DNA of 64,000 nucleotides from positions 11,231,056 through 11,295,055 of the forward strand of contig ML682008.1 of the NCBI GenBank assembly GCA_007922195.1, given 5' to 3'. The stretch is from Podocnemis expansa (Eukaryota; Chordata; Testudines; Podocnemididae). Below are positions 1 to 9,098 of this stretch, one piece after another. The stretch's first letter is position 1, and every line of letters begins with the position of its first letter. The notes beneath the pieces are model-generated. The model saw nothing but the letters and a program-made list of their open reading frames with translations, searched no databases and was not told the origin of the DNA. The position numbers and the translations under genes were made by a program.

Positions 1-1810
1 CAATATCTCTACATCTGTGCTATTCAGAATTCCCAATCCTGTTCCTGCTCCTCCTAGAGCTGTTTCAATCATACTTCTCTTCTTCCTATCTTTGCTAGTA
101 CTTGGAAAAACTTGAGGGTATATCTCTTTTCCATCCTTTTTCTAAAGGCTTGGTATAATTTTGGCATTGGAGTTTTATAGAAAAAAAATCTGTGTAAGAT
201 CTAATTCTATTTTCTTATGTGAATAGGATGGATCTATTATCAATTGCTTTCTAATATCTTCTTTCACTACATAAGGACCAATATTTGCTACTGTTGGTTT
301 AAGTACCCATGTAAATGGAAAGGTATAAATAAAATCTTTACCTGAAAGTTTCCATGTTCTGCTACCCCATTGTCTTATTATGTTTACTTCCGCTTCACAA
401 TAGTAATTAAATAGTGTTTACTCATATGAACCTGTTTGGCATTCCTTTTCCTGTAGAAAACATTTATACACCATTGGATGAAATTGTGCTATATCTACTT
501 TGGTTAAAATACTCATGTTCATTTGACACTTAAAGGGATGTGTGCTAATATTCCCTTTAAGATCTTCTAATCTGAATGTATATATGGTATTGTTGTGCCT
601 ATTATGATACCACCGAACATGTATTTCCTGTATATTTCCTTTATTCCACAATGGAATAACCCAAACAAGGACTCTGCATCTGGATTCTTTTTCAATCATA
701 ATTGTTCTTTGTTCTGAACTTGCCACTACATTTGATCCCTCTATAATAATGCATTGCCGATGTCCTGGCATAATTGTTTTCCCAGATATTTTTCCTTTGT
801 TTAAATTGTAGTCTCAAATCCACACATAGATGGTTTAGGGGCAAAGTAATATTGTGGATGTGTTAAAATTCTTCCCTGTTCTACTGTGTCAAATTTGAGA
901 AAACACTTATGTGAGAGTTGTGTAGCAACATTTCGTATATTGTGTCTCTGCATGATAGCTTCTAATGTTCCCATCATAATGATAAGAGATTTATTCTTCT
1001 TCATTACCTCCTTCCTAAGCTTTTCTTGAATTATGAATTCACAACCTTGAACCTGACATGCAGAAGGTCCTGGGTTCAATTCCCAGGGGGTTGGACTCAA
1101 TGATCTCATGAGGTCCCTTCCAGCCCTATGATTTGATTTGATTCGATTCATTATCCATGCTGTGGGAGAATCAATCCATTGGGTGTTAGCAACTATTTCT
1201 TGCCTTTCTAATGATTGTATTATTTCTACTTTACCTGTTACTTTTTCCCTTATAACTCTTCTAATAGATTTATTGGCAATAGTGATAGAATTTTGAATGA
1301 GAGTGCACTGCCATGGTCCTAATCTATTTACTTCACCAATCAATCTCCCTTGCTTTCTGGTGTCATCCTATGTGCAACTAGAACGTTGTGGCAACACTCT
1401 ACTAGAACCTATAATGTTTACCCAACCGCTCTCTTTATTGTTGAATTCAAGAGAACATTTATGGGCACTACTTGCAGAAAAGCTTTTGTTTTGAACTAAA
1501 AATTCTATGCTCTCTATTGGTCCCATGAGAACTATAATTTTTGTGTTGTTTAGTGGTGGAAGTGTGAAAATACAATCTTCTACACTTCCATATGCAATGC
1601 TGGAATCTTCAGCTTGTTTGCTCCATTGAATGGTTACAATCGGGTCTGTCTTGTTCACAATACCATAACAGCAGTACGAGTATGCAGAGACCCAAAAAGG
1701 CAAGTACAAATACCACTCCACCTTCCATCTGCTGGATTCTGGAACGAAATAAACACAAAGAACCCTTCCTTCTTCCTTTAAACAACAATTGTTTCCTTTA
1801 TTTGACACTA
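1..1810 (-). pseudogene. env: Retroviral env remnant, 5' two thirds, continues off the left edge
   Basis: This is the envelope region of ERV-1. A hydrophobic signal-anchor-like stretch follows a methionine at 1728, with residues VFVLAFLGLCILVLLLW. The surface-subunit region is cut into open stretches at 1808-1368, 1343-801 and 771-418 in different frames. Near bases 20-70 there is a small-residue segment reading GGAGTGLGILNSTD, which has the character of a transmembrane-subunit fusion peptide. The membrane anchor and cytoplasmic tail lie outside the window. A SINE/CR1 fragment interrupts the gene at about 1060-1155. Frameshifts and stops make it non-functional. A homologous stretch occurs in ERV-2 at 51330-51990. 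Confidence 0.75.
1060..1155 (+). repeat. SINE fragment with tRNA-like B box and CR1 3' tail, inside env
   Basis: GGTTCAATTCC at about 1073-1083 matches a Pol III B box. It is followed directly by a CR1-type 3' tail (GGACTCAATGATCTCATGAG, then GTCCCTTCCAGCCC) and a TGATT-type short repeat. Tortoise Pol III SINEs are known to combine a tRNA-derived head with a CR1 3' end, and this fits a 5'-truncated member. The minus-strand env open frame (1343-801) runs through it without a stop. Confidence 0.7.
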
Positions 1811-1904
1811 TTTACAACACAACTGTACACATTTATGTGATCTGATTTACTAGGAGTTTCGGATAGTAGACAAGATTCTAGCTAAAATTCATTCCTACTG
1901 ATAT

Positions 1905-2402
1905 TTATGCTTCTCGGATTTCTAAGCAGATTAAATCAATAATCATGCTATCTATAGCCTTGAGGATATCTTTTCCAACAATTCCAAAAGTAAAAAAATG
2001 CCAAAACTTTAATCCAAATCTGTGGTAAGTGCTTTTCCTTCCAATTTGAATACAAATAGGATGAGTTAAATATATTTTGGTTTGCTGGAATTTTACTTGA
2101 CTTGCTGTAGGTGGGAGTGTCTCCATTCTTCTTAGATTTATAAAAGACCAAGGTGCAGTAGGCACAAAATTAAAATAATCTAACTGTGTAGAGTTTGAAT
2201 GGGATAAAATAACAGGAATCAGTATACATCCATTAATTGGATTTCTAACAAGTCTAACAATTAGATCCAATTCTCCTTCCCATTCCTCTACTTCTATGGG
2301 ATGATTAACATTTTCCTGTCCTTGCACCTCTCGAGATGGTAATGTTGCTTCATCTCCTGGTACTTCTGCTTCATCTGCAACTTGGACTTCTTTGTCCTCA
2401 AC
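1905..2402 (-). pseudogene. Retropepsin-like accessory gene, copy E
   Basis: This is the fifth and last protease-like unit before env. It is the least broken: one frame is open from about 2402 to 1905, although no ATG is visible at its start. The N-terminus is acidic and is followed by EEWEGELDLIVRLVRNP. The segment NFVPTAPWSFIN aligns with the catalytic loop of the true protease (LIDTGATFSLVN), but the aspartate and glycine are gone. THPICIQIGRK and TFGIVGKDILKAI align with the C-terminal half of the protease. I infer a catalytically dead retropepsin fold. The function is unknown. Confidence 0.7.
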
Positions 2403-2787
2403 TATGATTTTTTTTGTCTCCCTTGTATTCTAGGATTTAAGGATGTGGAGACCTTTACTCAGAATTTCTTATTTTATTCTGGTAACCAAAGGAGTCTAAC
2501 AAAAATAAGCACAAAATCCTTTTTTTCCATAACAAATTTTTTTTTATAACTGATATTTAAAATTCCTTTATCTTACTAAAATTTGGACAGTTAAAACATT
2601 TTTCTTCTTTTTTTGTTTTCCTATTTTACAAAAACTCATTGCTTTATCACTATATCTTAACATAACTTAAACTAACTACACTAAAACTTGTTCCTTACAG
2701 AATTAGACTAAAACTTATCTAATGAAACCTAAGAACTTAAAATTTCTTAAAAATTAATATATATATATTAACCCATGATTACTATTT
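2403..2787. other. AT-rich spacer between copies E and D
   Basis: The stretch is very AT-rich, with T-runs and a short (TA)n at about 2757-2768. No open frame is convincing. It separates two units of the protease-like array and may hold the leader or splice acceptor for copy E. I see no sharper signal. Confidence 0.4.
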
Positions 2788-3320
2788 TTAAACCTCCTGG
2801 ATTTCCATTCTTTCCATATCAATAATACGTCCCTTTATCTTCAATAATAGATCTTCTCCTAGTGTTCCTTTTACATTAGAATTTAAATTTATGATTCCAA
2901 AACAATGATTTACTTGTCTTCTCCCTATACACACTTGAATTGGATGAGTGATCCGCATCCAATTGGGGTGCCGCCCAGTAGGTTGCTGGCATAATCTAGC
3001 CATCCCTGAGAAAGGTGGAGAGACAGGGAGTTGGTTTATATTTAAAATAGATTTAACAGAACTTGGGGCCAGATTAAAAAAGATCATGACGGTCTAGCCC
3101 TCATAGTGGAGGAGCACTAGACAGTCAGGGCTCCTGTTCCTGTTCTAAATAATTGGACCACAGGATCCCTGGCAGCCTCCCAGTCCTCCCTTTCAAATTC
3201 TTCTTCATTAATAAAACCCTCCTTGGGGAGTGCCGTCTGCTCTTCAGGTTGCCTTTCTGCTTCCTCAGCCTCCCATGTGTCTCTCTCCTCTAGTTGTCCC
3301 TCTCTATGCTGTGCTGCCAT
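2788..3320 (-). pseudogene. Retropepsin-like accessory gene, copy D
   Basis: The unit starts at ATG 3320 within GAGAGAAGAATGGCAG, a context shared almost exactly with the ERV-2 unit that starts at 55434. The first 67 residues are strongly acidic (EEFEREDWEAARDPVVQLF). A frameshift lies between 3117 and 3087, after which the frame continues to the stop at 2788. NLAPSSVKSILN aligns with the protease catalytic loop, with DTGA replaced by APSS. THPIQVCIGRR and VKGTLGEDLLLKI align with the protease C-terminal half. One frameshift is the only visible break. A regulatory or structural role in the virus would be inference only. Confidence 0.75.
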
Positions 3321-3540
3321 TCTTCTCTCTTTTTTTTCCTGTTTATTCTTCGCTATTCTAAAACTAAAACAATAAAACTTATCATCTGGGCTCTTAATAT
3401 CTTGCCAAATATTTAGTATATATCTATCTATGCATATTATTTGTATTATTACATTTTAAAACTAAATACTTAACTGTATAATTAAAATATACTCATTTCG
3501 CTTCAACTAACAAATGTAACAAACTTAATACAGAGGACTT
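3321..3540. other. AT-rich spacer between copies D and C
   Basis: AT-rich sequence with no convincing open frame. The purine-rich block directly before ATG 3320 belongs to the leader of copy D. Nothing else is recognisable. Confidence 0.4.
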
Positions 3541-3544
3541 AAAC

Positions 3545-4074
3545 ACTTTCTTTCAGAATTCTAATTTCCAATCATCTTTCATCTATTACATTTCCATGTA
3601 TTTTCCTCAAAATATCACCTCCAATAGTGCCAAAGGTGACACAGAGCAAAGTTATCATTCTAAATCTATGATATATTAACTTTCTTCCAATTTGAACTCA
3701 GTCAGGATGACTCAACCTAATTCTTCTTCCCATGCTTCTGAAATATCCTGCTGGTTGAGGGAGAATATCTAATCTTGTCAAATTTATTAAAGAATAAACT
3801 GAACTTGGTCTTAAATGTAAATATTGAAAAGTTGTATGGGTTGCATAGATCAATGTTATCAATGTAAAAGGGTTCCTGTAAGGAAGTCTCTAGTTAGTCT
3901 CACTATAGGATGTAAGTTGTGATCCCAGTCTTGTTGTTCCAAGATGTTATCATGAACTTCTTCAATTTGGACTCCCTGTGGGTACATTGCCTCTCCATTT
4001 ACTTCTGCCTCAGCTGCTACAGGAAGAATAACTTCTGTTATCTGCTCTTCTTTTCTTTGCTCAGTCATCCTCAC
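3545..4074 (-). pseudogene. Retropepsin-like accessory gene, copy C
   Basis: The unit starts at ATG 4074 or the second ATG two codons later, 20 bases or fewer downstream of TGTTTGTTTATAG, a plausible splice acceptor. The leader is rich in E and Q and is followed by DWDHNLHPIVRLTRD, which matches the equivalent segments of copies D and E. A frameshift near 3858 separates it from HLRPSSVYSLIN (catalytic-loop position, with RPSS in place of DTGA). QIGRKLIYHRF and TFGTIGGDILRKI follow, as in the protease C-terminal half. Two further in-frame stops lie in that half. Confidence 0.7.
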
Positions 4075-4204
4075 TGAATATACCTATAAACAAACACATT
4101 ACTTACTCTTATATTCCGACATTTTTCACACACTACTTATACTTCTATTCTATTGTTTCTGATACAAGTATTTTAATCTACTTGCTAGTCTGTATACACA
4201 AAAT

Positions 4205-4780
4205 TTATAGTAATTGGACCAAGGCATCTTTTTCCAAGTCAATCTAACATTTTAACATTCTTAAGATTTTGATCCCAAGTATTCCATATGGACTTTCATC
4301 CATTTCGATTAATTCAAATTTAACATTTTCTATTCTTTTATTCCCTATTCGTACAGCTAGAGAGGTTGTAACTTCCACTTTCCCTGGTATTTTTGTTATT
4401 TTGATTCTCTTATGTGTTCAGTATGAATCTGTGGCATGATTTTAGTATTGATTATGGAATGCAACGCTGTGGGATCTATATAGCATATGTGCCTCATTTC
4501 ATTATCTTTTACCTTTACATATGTTATTATTAATGGTCTGTTTTGATGATCTTTTAACAGTGGAGTTATATCTGTTATCTAGAAATACAACTGTTGGAAC
4601 TTCTGTCCGAGTTCCTTTTTCTTTTGTTTCATTAAGAATGTTAAAGAGAAACTCTTCCCTCAACTCATCTGAATTTTGTTTTTCATTGTGATCTTCTTGT
4701 CACAAAATCCACTCTATTTCTAAGCTTCTCTTCGTGGTATTTCCTTGATCCAATATCTTCAATACCTCATCATCTTCCAT
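4205..4780 (-). pseudogene. Retropepsin-like accessory gene, copy B
   Basis: The start is at ATG 4780, in a leader beginning MEDDEVLKILDQ. The unit is more decayed than its neighbours and its parts lie in two frames. YIDPTALHSIIN aligns with the protease catalytic loop: the aspartate is kept but the following TGA triplet of residues reads PTA. LAVRIGNKRI and PYGILGIKILRML align with the C-terminal half, where the true protease has GNEILGMDILRSL. It sits between copies A and C and has about the same length as they do. Confidence 0.65.
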
Positions 4781-4873
4781 CGAGGTTACTCCCTCCACCC
4801 AATTCGCCACATTTGTGAATTTTACAAGAATAACTTATTACCTATATCTAAGACTTATTTTACACACTTATTT

Positions 4874-5320
4874 CTATTCGTTATCACTTTCAAGTAAACT
4901 TCTTCTTCCAAAGTCTAGTGTACAGTTCATTGCTGTGATCGCATCTAATCCTAAAACACTATATTGTTCTGGACCTAAATCCATAGGTCCAAAATTTCCA
5001 AGCAACCTTTTTGTTTCTATGTGGACTCTTGGAGGAATACTTATGGGAATTACTCCCCATCATTCTGAAGAATGAACCCATCTCCTTTCCTCTGTAGCTA
5101 TGTTATTAATATTCATTCCATTGGTGTTTAGGATAGAAAACTCTGCTCCTGTATTTATGGTAAAGTACACAGTTTTAAATCTTTCTTCTACATTCACAAT
5201 TGCTGCAACAACCCATCTACGGTCTGGATCCTCTAATAATCTTGCAATTTCTCCATCCAATAATCCATTTTGATCCTCTACATTACATTCATATCCACTG
5301 TCTTCATTCTTATTCTCCAT
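4874..5320 (-). pseudogene. Retropepsin-like accessory gene, copy A, one in-frame stop
   Basis: This is the first gene after integrase. From ATG 5320 to the stop at 4874 it is a single frame of about 148 codons, interrupted only by one TGA (5062-5060). The leader is acidic (ARLLEDPDRRWVVAAIV). TINTGAEFSILN differs from the viral protease loop LIDTGATFSLVN chiefly by D to N at the catalytic aspartate. QYSVLGLDAITAM followed by TLDF matches the protease end (GNEILGMDILRSL, then VVDL). It is the copy closest to the true protease, which suggests duplication of pro followed by divergence. The asparagine predicts loss of proteolytic activity unless it arose after integration. Confidence 0.8.
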
Positions 5321-5399
5321 ATTTTCTACAAAAATGAAAATCAACTATACTTAAACTATACATATGTACAAAACCTTTTTTTGACTTAATCGACTTCTT

Positions 5400-6430
5400 A
5401 ATTGCTTATTTTTACTGTTTTAATGAACTCTCCCTTCCACTTTTTCATTTGAGAAAAATGGAACCACTTAACTACCTTTCGTTTTCCTCGTTTAATCTCT
5501 AGCATATATACAGTGGGACTTGCTTTATTGATAATCTTGACTGTTCCTTCCCATACAGGACATAGGATATGGTCCTTCTCTTTAAACTATCTCCTATTTG
5601 CCATTCTTGTGGGTGCAGAATCAGTCCTAGTTTTTGATCCCTTTGCTGAGCTTTTTGCTTTCACAGCTATGGCTATCTGCTTATGAGTTTCTGAAATAGA
5701 TTTTAGGAGTTGTTGCATCCAGTGATCCGTTAACACTTTTGGTTGCACTTCATCTGGAGGGTTTCCAGCTAACCACCATCATTCTGGCAATCTCATGCTT
5801 CTTCCTGTCATTGCTTTAAATGGTGTTACTCCATGAGATGCTACTGTTCCTCTAATAACCATTAGTATTAAAGGTAGTTTTTGATCTCAATTCTTTCCTT
5901 GCAAATTTACTACTTTTCTTAAGACATTCTTTACAGTTCTGTTTGTTCTTTCCACTTGTCCTGAGCTTTGTGGGTGTCCTGCTATATGTAGTCTTTGCTT
6001 AATTCCAAATGCTTGGCATAATCCTTTTGTTATTTCTCCTACAAAATGTGGACCTTGATCTGAATCTATTTTTTTCGGAATTCCTCATCTGGAAAAGACT
6101 TGATCTACTAATACCCTAGCAGTGGTTAGTACTGTGTTATTTTTGGTGGGAATTGCTTCTACCCATTTAGTGAAGGGATCGACAATCAGTAAGCAATATT
6201 TGTTTCCCTTAGCAGTATTTGCAAGTGGGCCAATATAATCAATTTGTAATCTTGACCAAGGACATTCAATCCTTTGATGTCCTAATTTTCCTTTCACTAT
6301 TTTAGCATCCACACTGTTCGCTGCACAAGGCAAACAATTATTCACATATTGTTCTATATCTGTTCTCATGTTAGGTCACCATCCTGCCACTTGCAATCTC
6401 TCCAAAGTTTTATCTACAATGAAATGTCAA
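5400..6430 (-). pseudogene. pol: Retroviral integrase domain of pol
   Basis: The N-terminal zinc-binding region ends in NNCLPCAA near 6330. The catalytic core shows LQIDYIG (first aspartate, near 6240), DSDQGPHF (second aspartate, near 6055) and SSGQVERTN (glutamate, near 5950), so the DDE triad can be read. A basic C-terminal domain follows and ends with EIKRGKRKVVKWF. In-frame TGA stops lie at 6378-6376, 6087-6085, 5889-5887 and 5781-5779. The order and spacing after RNase H are those of a normal pol polyprotein. Confidence 0.85.
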
Positions 6431-7600
6431 TGATCATGTGCTAAGGCTATCACTTCTGTTCTAAGAGCAGATGGCACTACCCATACAGGCATTTCTTCCT
6501 CTGTTTTAGTTGCTAGGACTAGTCCTGTTTCATGCTTTTTAATATGCCATCCATGAAACTCTCCTTTTTCCACTAATTTCTTTATTTCAGGATCCTTCTT
6601 TTGTAATGTTATTAAATCAACTTGTTCCACTTGTTCTTCTCCTATACGGGATATTGGGGCTGTTTGGAACTGTATTTTGGGTTCCCATGGGGTCCCCTCC
6701 TTGGCTCCTAATTTAGCTTGTTCATCTGCTTTATTATTCCATTGAGCTTCTTCAGTATTTTTCTTGTGTGCTTTTACTTTTCCCATTAACACTGGTTGTG
6801 ATCTCATTTGAGCTAAGTTCCACAAGTATATCAGTTTTTCAGAATGAGCTATGGGCTTGCCATCAGCTGATTTCATTTCCCTTTTCTGCCAATGAGACAT
6901 CCAATCCACTGTAGCTTGTGATACCCAATCAGAATCTGTGAAGATAGCAACTTGTTTGTCTTGTGGGACATTTTCTAGTACTACAACGACAGCTACTATT
7001 TTGGCTGCTTGAGCTGAATGTGGTGAACATCATCCCCTTATAGCCTTTTCATCAGAGATTCTGATTGCTGCATATCTAGTAAAAGGCTGGCCGCCTTTGT
7101 GGTAACTTGATTCATTTACAAACCAAACTTCATCTAACTTGTCTTTTATTTCCTGCAATTTTGTTCCTCCTTGGAACAGTATAGGACCTTCTGGAAGAAT
7201 TTCTGACAAAGGACACTCATGTTGTTCTCCTATTATAAGCCCATAAGGGACTGGAGATAAAGCTAGAAATGTCTTGATGCTTACATTCTTGTTTAGTAAG
7301 GCTAGGGTCTATTTAGCTAACCTAAGACTGGATACATGATCATTATTACTCTTTCCTGTCAGAACACATTTTACAGGGGAGTGTGAGGTTTTTAACAATA
7401 CTGGGGATAATCTGACTAGATATTCCCAACGTTGTAAAGCCCATACCAATGCTAACACTTCCTTCTCACAAGGAGTAAAACCTTGTTCAATTCCTTTGAG
7501 ATTTCTAGAAGTGTAAGCCACAGGTCTTAGTCCAGTACCATGATCCTGACTAAGAACTGCACTCATTCTGGTGTTTGTGATAGCTAATTGAAGCACAAAA
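6430..7600 (-). pseudogene. pol: RT connection and RNase H domains of pol
   Basis: The connection region reads LRPVAYTSRNLKGIEQ and CEKEVLALVWALQRW (7596-7309), typical of retroviral RT after the thumb. RNase H follows with FTDSDWVSQAT near 6940 and VKAHKKN then KADEQAKLGA near 6770-6700, giving catalytic and hinge residues. A stop (TGA 7032-7030) and frame changes break the protein. It cleaves the RNA strand of the RNA:DNA hybrid in an active virus. Confidence 0.85.
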
Positions 7601-8650
7601 GGTTTTCCTACCTTTTGGGTAAGCTAAAGCTGGAGCTTGTGCTAGTGCTTGTTTTAATTGGATAAATGCTGTTTGCTGGTCTGTTTCCCATTCCCACTGG
7701 GCACCTTTCTTCAATAACTTGTATAATGGAGAAGCTTTTTCTGCATAATTTTCCATAAAATCTCTGGAAAAGTTTGTCATTCCTAAGAATGATTGCAGAG
7801 TGGAAATATCTGTAGGGGCTGATAATTTCTGTACGACTTCCACTCTTTGCTTATTTAGTGAACGTCCTTCTTGTCCTAAAGTTACTCCTAGACAGTTTAC
7901 CTGTTGTTGGCATATCTGTGCTTTTTCAGGGCTAACCTTAAAACCTGTTTCTTCTATTTTCTGCAGAACTGGCTCAAGAATTTCCAAATTTTCCTCTTCA
8001 GTTTTGGTGCTAATCAGAATGTCATCCACATAGGATATTATGTTGTCCTTTTTAGGCATGTCATCCAACATTTTGATTACGTGCATATGGTACATCTTAG
8101 GTGACAAATGGAATCCTTGTGCAGCACAGTTGTTGACCTTGGTACAAGTTTGCCTTCACTTTCCAACAGTCTCAGTGTAGTGGTATGGAAAAGAATGCAT
8201 TTGCCAGGTCTAATACAGTAAATCATTTTGCTCCTCCTATTATAGAAGCCATTACTTCTGGATATTTGGCCACAGCTGGTGCAGTTATTGGAGTTACTTT
8301 GTTCAATGGCCTGAATTCAACAGTTAATCGCCATGTCTTTCCATCTGCTTTCAGAACTGGCCAAATAGTTGCATTATTTCTGCTTTGTTTTTCTACTACA
8401 ACTCCTTGATCTAGCAGACCCTGAATTGTTTTTGCCAGACTTTCTTTGTTTCCTTGGGATATTTATATTGTTTTTGAGGTGGGGGATCAGTTCATGTAAT
8501 TAGAACTTCAGCATTAATTTTTCCACATTCTGCTTTATTTTTCACCCATACTTTTGTGTTGTAGAGCGATTTCTAGAATTTCTTTTAGTCAATTAGGCCA
8601 TTTTACTTCCTCAGCAGCTTTTATAGTAGGTAGACTATAGACCTGCTTCT
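7550..8650 (-). pseudogene. pol: Reverse transcriptase domain of pol
   Basis: The fingers and palm begin near 8440 with LLDQGVVVEKQSRN and WRLTVEFRPLNK. The first catalytic aspartate is in VLDLANAFFSIPL near 8200. The active-site motif SYVDDIL lies near 8030, followed by VNCLGVTLGQEG and LQSFLGMTNFSRDF of the thumb. In-frame TGA stops occur at 8225-8223 and 8158-8156, and the frame changes near 7600. The region between 8440 and 8650 links protease and RT and holds no domain I recognise. Confidence 0.9.
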
Positions 8651-8700
8651 ATGATTACAGATTCTTTTAGAGCATCTTCCTTACCTATGGGCATTTTCCA

Positions 8701-9018
8701 TCAGGTTTTACTTACCAAATCAACTACAAGTCTTAGACTTCTTAGAATATCCATTCCTAATATTTCATTTCCATTTAATTCTATTAGGCCAAATTGTCCC
8801 TTTCCATATGTGTTTCCTAATTTAAAATTTACTACAGGGCTGAATGGAACCCTATTTTCTGCTTCATTAAATCCCTGCAGGTTCCTAACAATGACTGGAG
8901 ATCCAAATAGATTTTTCTTTTTAGTGTTAACTAATGAGAAAGTGGCACCTGTATCAATTAACATGTTTTGTCTGAACACTCCCTGTTTAAACTCTACATA
9001 AACTGTAGGTCTCCCCAT
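8701..9018 (-). CDS. pro: Retroviral aspartic protease (retropepsin), open frame
   Basis: An open stretch of 105 codons encodes the viral protease, which cleaves the Gag and Gag-Pol polyproteins and works as a homodimer. LIDTGATFSLVN carries the catalytic D-T-G near 8955. NGNEILGMDILRSL near 8745 is the hydrophobic C-terminal motif that retropepsins place before the final helix, followed by VVDL. The preceding gag-side frame reads through a UAG at 9098-9096 and shifts near 9012 to reach this frame, so a small indel separates them. This is the reference sequence against which copies A to E are compared. Confidence 0.85.
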   Translation of the reverse strand: MGRPTVYVEFKQGVFRQNMLIDTGATFSLVNTKKKNLFGSPVIVRNLQGFNEAENRVPFSPVVNFKLGNTYGKGQFGLIELNGNEILGMDILRSLRLVVDLVSKT

Positions 9019-9079
9019 TTATCTTGATCTAGATGTGCCACTAAGTCAGCACGCTCTCTGGCTGACACTGGGGAAATAG

Positions 9080-9098
9080 GGGATGCTTGGCCTCCCTA
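9080..9098 (-). promoter_or_regulatory. Possible gag/pol UAG readthrough site
   Basis: The gag frame ends in GATCAAAAATAGGGAGGCC (minus strand), with UAG at 9098-9096. The same frame stays open after the UAG and leads toward the protease. Gammaretroviruses suppress a gag UAG followed by a purine-rich GGAGG context and a pseudoknot. The context matches. I did not establish a pseudoknot. Confidence 0.5.

Noticed and set aside
1073..1083. B-box-like sequence as a possible tRNA gene
   Set aside because: No A box, acceptor stem or cloverleaf. The CR1 tail that follows shows that it is a SINE fragment.
2788..5320. Reading of the accessory array as dUTPase genes, since ERV-L elements carry a dUTPase after integrase
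   Set aside because: The conserved end G-x-x-G-x-D-I-L and the loop aligned with DTGA fit a retropepsin, and I see no dUTPase motif. A profile search could still change this.
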